DNA of 13,528 nt from Desulfobacteraceae bacterium (GCA_030597505.1 JAUVRS010000039.1:1-13528); one strand, 5' to 3'. Counted from the first letter of the stretch, positions 1 through 6,900 are shown. A program made the numbers and translations. The notes: generated by a model not told the origin, from the letters alone.

Positions 1-124
1 AGACAATGTAGCGATGGACGTCAGTTTGATTACGCCGATAGCGATGGAGAAGGAGTTGAGGTTTGCCATACGTGAAGGTGGACGGACTGTGGGCGCTGGC
101 GTAATTAGTGAAATTATTGAGTAG
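1..124 (+). CDS. tuf: Elongation factor Tu, C-terminal end (partial, 5' end outside window)
   Basis: EF-Tu is the GTPase that carries aminoacyl-tRNA to the ribosomal A site. Only the last 40 codons are present, read in the frame beginning at base 2 and ending at TAG 122-124. The residues LRFAIREGGRTVGAGV are the hallmark end of EF-Tu domain 3, and the preceding LITPIAM stretch also fits that domain. The G domain and domain 2 lie off the left edge, so completeness cannot be judged. Only 15 nt separate the stop from rpmG, so the two are probably co-transcribed. A second tuf begins at 13424, which makes this one of two copies in the genome. The two fragments cover opposite ends of the protein and cannot be compared with each other here. 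Confidence 0.96.
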   Translation, partial: DNVAMDVSLITPIAMEKELRFAIREGGRTVGAGVISEIIE

Positions 125-139
125 GGGGGCTTTTTTGGG

Positions 140-289
140 ATGCGTGATATTGTTACCTTAGCCTGTGGGGAGTGTAAGGGCAGGAATTATACAACCACAA
201 AGAACAAGAGAAAAACTCCAGACAAACTGGAACTCAAGAAGTATTGCCCGTCTTGCAGGACACATACACCTCACAGGGAGACAAAGTAG
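140..289 (+). CDS. rpmG: 50S ribosomal protein L33, zinc-binding (C+) form
   Basis: This 49-residue protein is L33, a small component of the large ribosomal subunit near the E site. It starts MRDIVTLAC and keeps the family hallmarks NYTTTKNK and LELKKYCP, ending HRETK. Two CxxC pairs are present (CGEC at residues 9-12 and CPSC at 36-39), so this is the zinc-binding version and not the cysteine-free form linked to zinc limitation. The length is normal. A G-run at 124-129 lies about 10 nt before the ATG and is the only candidate ribosome-binding site; it overlaps the tuf stop region, which suggests coupling to tuf. The tuf-rpmG-tRNA-Trp-secE order is common in many bacterial lineages. Confidence 0.96.
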   Translation: MRDIVTLACGECKGRNYTTTKNKRKTPDKLELKKYCPSCRTHTPHRETK

Positions 290-301
290 TCCGGGTTGTT
301 G

Positions 302-332
302 GGTCAGGGTTGGCCCATTGGGCAAAGTGACC
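302..332 (+). other. Inverted repeat / potential stem-loop between rpmG and tRNA-Trp
   Basis: GGTCA (302-306) can pair with TGACC (328-332). Inside it GCCC (313-316) can pair with GGGC (320-323) around a 3-nt loop. No T-run follows, so it is not a simple intrinsic terminator. Its right arm coincides with the proposed -35 box of the tRNA promoter. It could be an mRNA 3'-end stabiliser or processing site for rpmG, an operator, or chance. Pairing was done by eye only. Confidence 0.35.
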
Positions 333-355
333 ATAATAAAGCCGGGATTTATAGT
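327..355 (+). promoter_or_regulatory. Probable sigma70-type promoter for tRNA-Trp (and secE-nusG)
   Basis: GTGACC (327-332, 4 of 6 matches to TTGACA) and TATAGT (350-355, 5 of 6 matches to TATAAT) are separated by exactly 17 nt. The predicted start of transcription is near 361-363, about 8 nt before the mature 5' end of tRNA-Trp at 370. This gives a short 5' leader for RNase P to remove. No comparable promoter was found between the tRNA and secE, so this one may also feed secE-nusG. Consensus matching only. Confidence 0.45.
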
Positions 356-369
356 GAGTTAAGTAATGC

Positions 370-445
370 AGGCCAGTAGCTCTAACGGCAGAGCACCGGA
401 CTCCAAATCCGGGTGTTGGGGGTTCGAATCCCTCCTGGCCTGCCA
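370..445 (+). tRNA. trnW: tRNA-Trp (anticodon CCA), 3' CCA encoded
   Basis: A complete cloverleaf folds by eye. The acceptor stem is AGGCCAG (370-376) with CTGGCCT (435-441). The D-stem is GCTC (379-382) with GAGC (391-394). The anticodon stem is CCGGA (396-400) with TCCGG (408-412), and the anticodon is CCA at 403-405. There is a five-base variable loop, and the T-arm has loop TTCGAAT (423-429) on a five-pair stem with one G-T pair. The discriminator is G442 and CCA 443-445 is encoded. It decodes UGG. It sits between rpmG and secE and is followed directly by T6 (446-451), which may help trim or partly terminate the transcript. Confidence 0.98.
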
Positions 446-551
446 TTTTTTGAGTGTTTTCGAGAAACAGTCCTTTGATGTACGTTGAATTGCGGCGTTC
501 AGCAAACTGGATAAAGTGCAAAATCAAAAAAACAGGGTTTTTAAGAAATAA

Positions 552-929
552 ATGAAAAAGCAAAGTCAGAGGTCGAAAAAGAAGAAAAGCTCAAAAAAAA
601 GGGGTTCCGCCCCGAAGAAGAGAGAGGTCGGAAGTTCAAACAAAGAACTCCCGCAACCGCAACTGGTAAAACAAGAGCCTTCTCGGAATGTTCCTAAAAA
701 GGCAATTGAGACCAAAGGGGGAAATAAGGGCACTATCCTGACGTTTGTTGGCAAGACCAGACAATTTTTGAGAGAGGCAAAGATGGAGCTTACAAAGGTC
801 AAATGGCCCACTCGAAAGGAGTTGATTGCTTCTACCGCCGTAGTTATTGTGTTGACCCTTTTGGTGGCCCTTTTCCTTGGATTGGTGGATTTTGGTCTCA
901 TAAAGATTATCAAGAATGTTGTGAGGTGA
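552..929 (+). CDS. secE: Preprotein translocase subunit SecE, with long basic N-terminal extension
   Basis: SecE is the membrane clamp that stabilises SecY in the SecYEG protein-export channel. The conserved core is the amphipathic helix plus hinge FLREAKMELTKVKWPTRKE (residues 72-90), followed by one transmembrane segment at about 91-113 and a short tail. The first 65 or so residues are a Lys/Arg/Ser/Pro-rich, probably disordered extension; minimal single-span SecE proteins are about 60 residues. The ATG at 552 has only a weak upstream purine stretch (AAGAAA). An internal ATG at 783 has a good GAGAGG box 5 nt upstream, but starting there would remove part of the conserved amphipathic helix, so 552 is kept. 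An A8 run at 593-600 lies in the extension. nusG follows after 16 nt, the classic secE-nusG pairing. Confidence 0.93.
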   Translation: MKKQSQRSKKKKSSKKRGSAPKKREVGSSNKELPQPQLVKQEPSRNVPKKAIETKGGNKGTILTFVGKTRQFLREAKMELTKVKWPTRKELIASTAVVIVLTLLVALFLGLVDFGLIKIIKNVVR

Positions 930-945
930 ATTTGGTGGCGCTTCC

Positions 946-1476
946 ATGGATTTGAGATGGTACATCGTTCATACTTATTCGGGTTTTGAGAACAAGGTGA
1001 AAAAGAGCCTGGATGAAAGGATAAAGGTCCTTGGCCAGGAACAGTTTTTTGGTGAGATCCTTGTGCCGACGGAGCAGGTGGTTGAACTTCGAAAAGGAGA
1101 GAAAAAGACCTCCTCAAGAAAATTTTATCCGGGATATATTTTGGTTCCGATGATCTTGAATGATGAAACCTGGCACACTGTCAGGAATACGGCCAAGGTA
1201 ACCGGGTTTGTTGGCGGGGAGGTCAAACCAACGGCCATCTCAGATGAAGAGGCAGCGCGGATCATCCACCAGATGGAAGAAGGAGTGAGTAAACCGAAAG
1301 CCAAATATAGTTTTGAGGAGGGGGATGAGGTCAGGGTAGTCGATGGTCCATTCAATAATTTTCAGGGTGTTGTAGACGAAATAAAGCCCGACAAGGAAAA
1401 ACTGAGGGTCCTCATTACAGTGTTTGGACGTCCTACCCCAGTAGAACTGGATTTTATTCAGGTCAACAAAGTCTAG
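946..1476 (+). CDS. nusG: Transcription termination/antitermination protein NusG
   Basis: NusG binds RNA polymerase across its cleft through the NGN domain and contacts Rho or ribosomal protein S10 through its KOW domain, affecting pausing, Rho termination and transcription-translation coupling. The 176-residue protein has the NGN start WYIVHTYSGFENKVKKSL (residues 5-22), the signature YPGYILV (61-67), and a C-terminal KOW domain from about residue 127 with GPFNNFQG (134-141) and FGRPTPVEL (160-168). Length is normal and no extra domain is inserted. The start at 946 has GGTGG about 7 nt upstream. It lies 16 nt after secE and 12 nt before rplK, so all three are likely on one transcript. Confidence 0.98.
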   Translation: MDLRWYIVHTYSGFENKVKKSLDERIKVLGQEQFFGEILVPTEQVVELRKGEKKTSSRKFYPGYILVPMILNDETWHTVRNTAKVTGFVGGEVKPTAISDEEAARIIHQMEEGVSKPKAKYSFEEGDEVRVVDGPFNNFQGVVDEIKPDKEKLRVLITVFGRPTPVELDFIQVNKV

Positions 1477-1488
1477 AAGAGGTACATC

Positions 1489-1917
1489 ATGGCAAAAAAA
1501 ATAATTGGATCCATAAAGCTTCAGGTAAAGGGGGGGCAGGCTAACCCTTCTCCGCCAATCGGCCCTGCGTTGGGTCAGCACGGAGTCAATATTGCGGACT
1601 TTTGCAAGGCATTCAACGCGAAAACACAGAGTCATGTTGGCACGATTATTCCCGTTGTCATCACGATCTATGCTGACAGATCCTTTTCTTTTATCACAAA
1701 AACACCTCCGGCCTCGGTACTTCTGAAACAGGCGGCGCAGATAGCCAAGGGATCAGGAGAGCCAAATCGAGAAAAAGTGGGGGAGGTGACACGAAAGCAG
1801 GTGGAAGATATAGCAAAGACCAAGGCCGAGGACTTAAACAGTTATGATTTGGAACAGGCAACCAGGATCATCGAGGGGACGGCCAGAAGCATGGGTATTA
1901 CGGTAACCGAATCTTAG
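1489..1917 (+). CDS. rplK: 50S ribosomal protein L11
   Basis: L11 forms the GTPase-associated stalk base with L10/L12 and the 23S rRNA segment bound by thiostrepton. The 142-residue protein carries the N-terminal signature PSPPIGPALGQHGVNI (residues 20-35), with the prolines that face thiostrepton. The C-terminal rRNA-binding domain ends in IIEGTARSMGI (127-137), a family hallmark. Length matches the family. The ATG at 1489 is preceded by AGAGGT at a workable distance and gives the usual MAKK start. It is followed 20 nt later by rplA, and in well-studied bacteria this L11-L1 pair is translationally controlled by L1. No L1-binding hairpin was convincingly identified here. Confidence 0.98.
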   Translation: MAKKIIGSIKLQVKGGQANPSPPIGPALGQHGVNIADFCKAFNAKTQSHVGTIIPVVITIYADRSFSFITKTPPASVLLKQAAQIAKGSGEPNREKVGEVTRKQVEDIAKTKAEDLNSYDLEQATRIIEGTARSMGITVTES

Positions 1918-1937
1918 CTCTCAAGGGAAGGATAGAA

Positions 1938-2648
1938 ATGACCGGGAAAGGAAAGAACTACACGAATAGTTCCCAGAAAATCAACAAACTGCAGAAGTAT
2001 AGTTTTCAGGAAGCAGTTGAATTGGCAGTTGAATGTTCCTATGCAAAATTTGACGAAGGTGTGGATTTGGCGGTTAGACTGGGAGTAGACCCCAGACACG
2101 CAGATCAGATGGTGAGAGGTACTGTTGTGTTGCCGCACGGGGTTGGAAAAAAAGTCCGAGTGGCCGTGTTTGCCAAAGGAGAAAAAGAAAAGGAGGCACG
2201 TGAGGCTGGTGCAGACTATGTCGGTTCTGATGATCTTGTGGAGAAAATCCAAAAAGGATGGCTTGAATTCGACAAGGCGATTGCCACTCCCGATATGATG
2301 AGTTCTGTGGGAAAACTGGGACGTGTTTTGGGGCCAAGGGGTATGATGCCGAATGCCAAGTTGGGTACCGTCACATTTGACGTGGCCCGGGCGGTTGAGG
2401 AGATCAAGGCCGGAAAGATAGATTTTAAGGTGGAAAAGGCGGGCATAATCCATACGCCTGTGGGCAAGGTTTCATTTGGCGTGGAAAAGCTTTTGGGAAA
2501 TATCGCTGCATTTGTGGATACTGTTGTGAGACTGACACCTCCTGCCAGTAAAGGGACCTATCTCCGAAGTATCGGCATCTCTACAAGCCTGGGGCCTGGC
2601 ATCAAGGTTGACCCCGCATACGTAAAAGAGCTCTTAAAACAACAATAG
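1938..2648 (+). CDS. rplA: 50S ribosomal protein L1
   Basis: L1 forms the mobile stalk at the ribosomal E site that helps release deacylated tRNA, and in many bacteria it represses its own operon by binding mRNA. The 236-residue protein has the family motifs GTVVLPHGVGKK (residues 61-72) and LGRVLGPRGMMPNAKLGTVT (127-146), plus the C-terminal TPPASKGTYLRSI segment. Length is usual. The start ATG at 1938 is preceded by a clear GGGAAGGA box. Residues 1-15 form a slightly longer polar N-terminus than in some homologues, but the strong ribosome-binding site supports this start. After its stop comes the 213-nt rplJ leader. Confidence 0.98.
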   Translation: MTGKGKNYTNSSQKINKLQKYSFQEAVELAVECSYAKFDEGVDLAVRLGVDPRHADQMVRGTVVLPHGVGKKVRVAVFAKGEKEKEAREAGADYVGSDDLVEKIQKGWLEFDKAIATPDMMSSVGKLGRVLGPRGMMPNAKLGTVTFDVARAVEEIKAGKIDFKVEKAGIIHTPVGKVSFGVEKLLGNIAAFVDTVVRLTPPASKGTYLRSIGISTSLGPGIKVDPAYVKELLKQQ

Positions 2649-2663
2649 GAATATGAAGGCCTG

Positions 2664-2690
2664 AGCCCCGGGAAAGATTTAGACGGGGTT
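2664..2690 (+). other. Small hairpin after rplA, before the L10 leader
   Basis: AGCCCCG (2664-2670) can pair with CGGGGTT (2684-2690): six Watson-Crick pairs and one G-T pair around a 13-nt loop. It lies directly upstream of the long leader helix. No T-run follows, so it is not a canonical terminator. It may belong to the 5' part of the leader fold or mark an mRNA processing site between rplA and rplJ. Pairing by eye. Confidence 0.4.
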
Positions 2691-2699
2691 TGTGGCTGC

Positions 2700-2833
2700 T
2701 AAGTCAAAGACAGTAGGTGCCTTTGCGGCCGGTGTGGGATCAATTCTTCCCACGGGCCATGAGGCTTAAACGTATATGCCTACCGAGACTGATTTTACCA
2801 AGCTTTGGGGCGCGCGCCTCTGTCTTTGACTTA
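2700..2833 (+). promoter_or_regulatory. L10-type ribosomal protein leader RNA (autoregulatory binding site for L10-L12)
   Basis: In known L10 leaders the L10(L12)4 complex binds the 5' leader of rplJ and represses translation of rplJ-rplL. Here a perfect 14-bp long-range helix joins TAAGTCAAAGACAG (2700-2713) with CTGTCTTTGACTTA (2820-2833). Inside it TAGG (2714-2717) can pair with CCTA (2779-2782), followed by an unpaired CCGAGACTGA stretch (2783-2792) resembling the purine-rich bulge of the L10 site. A further stem-loop pairs GGCC (2727-2730) with GGCC (2755-2758) and GTGGGA (2734-2739) with TCCCAC (2748-2753). A ten-base palindrome GGCGCGCGCC lies at 2809-2818. The placement, 29 nt upstream of the rplJ ATG, matches the known family; a covariance-model match was not run. 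Confidence 0.83.
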
Positions 2834-2846
2834 TTAATTGTCAAAT

Positions 2847-2858
2847 GGAGAGGAGGTG
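2847..2858 (+). promoter_or_regulatory. Strong ribosome-binding site that fixes the rplJ start
   Basis: GGAGAGGAGGTG sits just before the ATG at 2862; its GGAGG core (2852-2856) ends 5 nt upstream. A longer frame could open at TTG 2838, but that reading would translate this Shine-Dalgarno itself and overlap the end of the leader region, so the ATG at 2862 is preferred. Access to this site is the probable target of L10 control. Confidence 0.8.
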
Positions 2859-2861
2859 AAA

Positions 2862-3380
2862 ATGAATAGGGAAGAAAAACAAAAGTTTGTAGCCGATCTT
2901 CATGGCTGGCTTGAAAAGGCACAGGGCACTTTTCTTGTAAATTACCAGGGCCTTGATGTAGAGACCATAAGCCGATTGCGACGTGAACTGCGAAATGTAA
3001 ATACCGAATTCAAGGTTTTCAAGAACAGACTCCTGAAACTGGCGAGCCAGGAGACGGATACCGAGGTCCTCAGAGAACATATGGAGGGGCCTTCGGCCAT
3101 AGCACTTACATATGAAGATGTTGTCGCCCCTGCAAAGGTTTTGGTTGATTTTGCTGGAGTTGCAAATCAGTTAGAATTGAAAGTCTGTCAAATATCCGGA
3201 AAAATTGTCGACCCGGAAGGGATTAAACGGTTGGCCCACCTGCCGGGAAAGGATGTGCTTTTGGCCCAGACTTTAGCAGCTATGCAGGCTGTTCCCGCAT
3301 CTTTTGTGAGGGTTTTAAATGGTATTACCGTCAAACTGTTAAATGTGTTGAAGGCAATTGAACAGGAAAAAGAAAAATAG
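2862..3380 (+). CDS. rplJ: 50S ribosomal protein L10
   Basis: L10 anchors the L7/L12 stalk to 23S rRNA beside L11. The 172-residue protein begins MNREEKQKFVADL, a typical L10 start. It has the N-terminal rRNA/L11-binding domain with TFLVNYQGLDV (residues 23-33), LRRELR and the hallmark FKVFKNRLLKLA (50-61). The C-terminal region (about 133-172) is the long helix that carries L12 dimers. The length is normal for the family when the ATG at 2862 is used. It is preceded by the L10 leader RNA and followed 35 nt later by rplL, the standard arrangement that allows L10-L12 feedback on both genes. Confidence 0.97.
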   Translation: MNREEKQKFVADLHGWLEKAQGTFLVNYQGLDVETISRLRRELRNVNTEFKVFKNRLLKLASQETDTEVLREHMEGPSAIALTYEDVVAPAKVLVDFAGVANQLELKVCQISGKIVDPEGIKRLAHLPGKDVLLAQTLAAMQAVPASFVRVLNGITVKLLNVLKAIEQEKEK

Positions 3381-3397
3381 CTTCTTTAAAATATTAC

Positions 3398-3418
3398 GGA
3401 GGTTGAAACATAGAAATG
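3398..3418 (+). promoter_or_regulatory. rplL ribosome-binding site with unusually long spacing
   Basis: GGAGG (3398-3402) is the only good Shine-Dalgarno before rplL, but the ATG at 3416 starts 13 nt after its last G, longer than the usual 5-9. An in-frame ATA at 3410 lies 7 nt after GGAGG. The protein start MAENINKEDVIEYI fits the family, so ATG 3416 is retained; initiation at ATA would add only two residues. Confidence 0.5.
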
Positions 3419-3802
3419 GCAGAAAATATCAATAAGGAAGATGTCATTGAATATATTTCTAACATGACAGTCTTGGAACTCTCGGAGTTTGTGAAAGAAC
3501 TGGAAGAAAAATTTGGAGTGAGTGCGGCTGCTCCCGTCGCTGTCGCGGCCGCAGCACCCGCTGGCCAGGCCCAGGAAGAGGCAGCGGAGCAGACTGAATT
3601 CGACGTGGTTCTCACTGCCATAGGTGACAAGAAAATCCAGGTGATCAAGGCGGTTCGCGCCATCACTGCGTTAGGCCTGAAAGAGGCTAAGGCAGTCGTG
3701 GATGGGGCACCCGCGCCGATCAAAGAAGGGGTGTCCAAAGAGGAAGCCGAAGGCATCCAAAGCCAGTTGGAAGAGGCTGGGGGCACCGTTGAGATCAAGT
3801 AG
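3416..3802 (+). CDS. rplL: 50S ribosomal protein L7/L12
   Basis: L7/L12 is the multi-copy stalk protein that recruits translation factors and stimulates their GTPase activity. The 128-residue protein has three expected parts. The N-terminal dimerisation helices span residues 1-33 (TVLELSEFVKELEEKFG). An Ala/Pro-rich flexible hinge spans about 35-58. The C-terminal factor-binding domain spans 59-128, with FDVVLTAIGDKKIQVIK (62-78), RAITALGLKEAK (81-92) and the family ending AGGTVEIK. Acidic character and length are normal. It follows rplJ and is separated from rpoB by a 163-nt structured spacer, where many bacteria adjust the ratio of stalk protein to polymerase. Confidence 0.98.
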   Translation: MAENINKEDVIEYISNMTVLELSEFVKELEEKFGVSAAAPVAVAAAAPAGQAQEEAAEQTEFDVVLTAIGDKKIQVIKAVRAITALGLKEAKAVVDGAPAPIKEGVSKEEAEGIQSQLEEAGGTVEIK

Positions 3803-3857
3803 CTCATTGTCATAACCAGGAAAGCAGGATTCGGTATCAACATGCACCTGGACGCCG

Positions 3858-3927
3858 TGAGCCACAAGAGTTTTCAGCCTGCAACGGGTAAAGAACACGT
3901 GTCAGGAATTTTCAGGTTGTGGGCTCA
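3858..3927 (+). promoter_or_regulatory. Structured rplL-rpoB intergenic element (candidate processing or attenuation hairpin)
   Basis: TGAGCCACAA (3858-3867) can pair with TTGT-G-GGCTCA (3917-3927), ten pairs with one bulged G (3921). The enclosed 49 nt hold the palindrome ACACGTGT (3895-3902) and CCTG (3878-3881), which can pair with CAGG at 3903-3906 or 3913-3916. In Escherichia coli this junction carries a partial terminator and an RNase III cut site. Position and fold suggest a similar role here, but there is no T-run after the stem, so processing is favoured over termination. No convincing sigma70 promoter was seen in 3803-3965. Confidence 0.45.
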
Positions 3928-3928
3928 A

Positions 3929-3946
3929 GGCTTTTGGCTTTTGGCT
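3929..3946 (+). repeat. Short tandem repeat GGCTTTT x 2.6 upstream of rpoB
   Basis: GGCTTTT-GGCTTTT-GGCT occurs just downstream of the structured element and about 20 nt before the rpoB start. The period is 7, so copy-number change would shift the distance from the stem-loop to the ribosome-binding site AAGGAG (3955-3960). It lies outside coding sequence. Function unknown; it may be chance. Confidence 0.6.
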
Positions 3947-3965
3947 AATATTTCAAGGAGATACC

Positions 3966-6900
3966 ATGACTAACCAGAATGGTGCTAGTAAGCGCCCAAG
4001 AAGAAGTTTCGGGAAGATAGAGAAAGTCGTTGAGATCCCGAGTCTGATAGCTATGCAAAAACGCTCCTATGAGCGGTTTTTACAGAAAGACATACCGCCC
4101 GAGGAACGTGAGGAAATTGGTCTTCAGGGGGCATATAAGAGTGTCTTCCCCATACATGATTTTGCAGGGACCTCTTTGTTGGAGTTTGTTAGGTATGCCT
4201 TTGAAGATGTCAAATATGACGAAGAGGATTGCCTTAATAAGGGCATGACCTATGATGCCGCCATCAGGTTGACGGTTCGGTTGGTTGTATTTGACACGGA
4301 TGTCGCCAATGGTACAAAAAGCATCCGGGATATCAAGGAGCAAAAGATCTATTTCGGAACCTTGCCTATGATGACTGAGCGGGGGACTTTTATTATCAAC
4401 GGGACGGAGAGGGCGGTTGTCAGCCAGCTCCATCGTTCTCCGGGTGCCTTTTTTGACCATGACAAGGGCAAGACTCATTCCAGCGGGAAGCTTCTCTATT
4501 CTGCGCGGATCATCCCATTAAGGGGATCTTGGCTTGACTTTGAGTTTGATCCCAAGGATCTCATGCATGTCCGTATCGACAGGAGGAGAAAATTCCCTGC
4601 CACCATACTCCTGAAGGCGCTTGGGTATTCAACCAGAGACATTTTGAAGGAATTTTACCGGACCGAGACCATTCGGATCGAAAAGACAAAATGTTGGCAA
4701 GAGGTCAATTTAGAGAATCTGTACCAGAGGAAACTTGGTAGCGACGTCACAGACCCCCAGACCGGGGAGGTGTTGGCCCAGGAGGGCCAAAAATATACCA
4801 AAAAGCTTCACAAGACCCTTCAATCGGCCGGTATCACCGCTATACCTATGGACCCCAAAGATCTTGAGGGTCGGGTAACGGCCAATGATCTGGTGGATCC
4901 TGAAACAGGTGAGGTCTTGGTTGGTGTAAACCAGACGCTGACCGATGAGGCATTTGAACTGTTTAATAAAAGGGGTATTACCGAGGTCGAATGTGTTTTA
5001 TTGGATGGCCAGGATGTGATTAGCTGCATCAGAGACACCTTGCTCTTGGATAAAATAAACACCCCTGACGAGGGGGTCCTTGATATATATAGAAAGATGC
5101 GTCCCAGCAGCCCTCCTACCCCGGAGGTTGCCAATAAGTTTTTTGAGACCCTGTTCTCTAATATCAACAGCTATGATCTTTCCAAGGTGGGGCGGCTCAA
5201 ATTAAACCATCGCCTTGAGTTGGACGTCCCCCTTGAGCAACGTACCCTCAGAAAAGAAGATATTCTGGCCACAATCAAAGAATTGATCAAGCTAAAGACT
5301 TTCGAGGCCATGGGAGATGATATTGATAATCTGGGAAACCGACGGGTGAGGCCGGTTGGTGAACTCCTTGGAAATCAGTATAGGATAGGACTCGTGAGGA
5401 TGGAAAGGGCCATCAAAGAAAGAATGAGCTTGCAGGAAGTTGAGACTTTGATGCCCCATGACTTGATTAATTCCAAACCTGTCTCGGCCGTGGTTAAGGA
5501 GTTTTTTGGGACTAGTCAGCTTTCTCAATTTATGGATCAGACCAATCCGTTGTCAGAAGTCACTCATAAACGGAGGTTGAGCGCTTTAGGTCCGGGCGGG
5601 TTAACACGAGAGAGGGCCGGTTTTGAAGTTAGGGATGTCCATCCGACCCATTATGGCAGAATTTGCCCCATAGAGACTCCGGAAGGTCCAAATATCGGTC
5701 TGATCGTGTCATTGAGCACCTATGCAAGGGTGAATGAATTCGGATTTATCGAAACACCCTACCGGCGGGTAGAGAATGGAACGGCAACTAAGAAAATTGA
5801 ATATCTATCCGCCCTTGATGAAAAGGACTTTCCCATTGCACAGGCCAATGCCCCATTGGATGAGGAGGGGCGGTTTATAAGGAAAGAGGCGGCGGTGAGG
5901 GTGAAAGGGGAAGCAGGAAAATTTCCTGTAGAGGATGTCAAATACATGGATGTCTCTCCGGATCAGCTTGTGAGCATCTCAGCCTCTCTGATTCCCTTTC
6001 TGGAACACGACGATGCCAACAGGGCTCTGATGGGGTCAAATATGCAGCGTCAGGCAGTCCCCCTATTAAAAGCAAGGGCGCCTTTAGTAGGCACGGGTAT
6101 AGAAGGCGTGGTCTCTCGAGATTCCGGTGTTTCAATTATCGCCAACAGAGATGGCGTAGTCGAGGAGTTGGATGGTTCGCGAATAGTTGTCAAGTCCAGT
6201 TCCGGACCTGGTGGTGACCCAGAGATTGAAATCTATAAATTGTTGAAGTTCAAGAGATCCAACCAGAATAGCTGTTATACCCAGAAGCCCATTGTGAAAA
6301 AAGGGGACATCATTACAAAAGGACAGGTCATTGCCGATGGTCCGGCTTCCGAGCTTGGTGAGCTTGCCTTGGGACAGAATGTGACGGTGGCATTTATGCC
6401 ATGGGGTGGATATAACTTTGAGGATTCCATACTCATAAGTGAAAGGATTGTAAAGGAGGATATTTATACCTCGATCCATATAGAAGGATTTGAAGTGGTA
6501 TCCAGGGATACAAAGCTGGGTCCTGAAGAGATTACTCGGGATATTCCCAATGTAGGTGAAGAGGCCCTTAAGAATCTAGACGAAAGTGGAATTATCAAGA
6601 TAGGCGCAAATATCAAACCGGGCGATATATTGGTTGGAAAGATAACACCAAAGGGTGAAACCCAGCTATCCCCTGAGGAGAAATTGCTCAGGGCCATATT
6701 TGGAGACAAGGCGGGTGATGTCAAAGATACTTCCCTGAAATCACGTCCGGGGGTTCAGGGGATCGTTATAGATGTCAAAGTGTTCTCCAGGAGAGGGGTG
6801 GACAAAGATCAGCGAAGCCTTGACATTGAAGCCGAAGCAATCGCACGGCTCGAAAAGGACCTTCGAGACGAAGAGGAAGCCATCATAAGGGGTGTCAGGG

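Noticed and set aside
485..515. Possible secE promoter TTGAAT...GATAAA
   Set aside because: Spacing is 19 nt and both boxes match only 4 of 6. The tRNA-Trp promoter upstream is a better explanation for secE transcription.
234..563. Antisense 109-residue reading frame across the tRNA-Trp gene, including the phrase EGFEPPTPGFGVRC
   Set aside because: This peptide is the reverse-strand translation of the tRNA itself and is a well-known spurious annotation in many genomes. It is not a gene.
566..1117. Antisense 183-residue frame opposite secE and the nusG start
   Set aside because: It mirrors two well-conserved genes in another frame, has no recognisable domain, and its low-complexity Phe/Leu end is the complement of the SecE lysine tract.
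2838..2861. Longer rplJ from TTG 2838
   Set aside because: It would translate the strong Shine-Dalgarno GGAGAGGAGGTG. The ATG at 2862 gives the normal L10 length and N-terminus.
3807..3840. TTGTCA in the rplL-rpoB spacer as a -35 box for rpoB
   Set aside because: No acceptable -10 box occurs at 16-18 nt; the nearest candidate, TATCAA, is 22 nt away.
3394..3867. Antisense 157-residue Ala/Ser-rich frame opposite rplL
   Set aside because: It is the complement of the alanine-rich hinge of L12. The composition is explained by the sense gene, with no ribosome-binding site or domain support.
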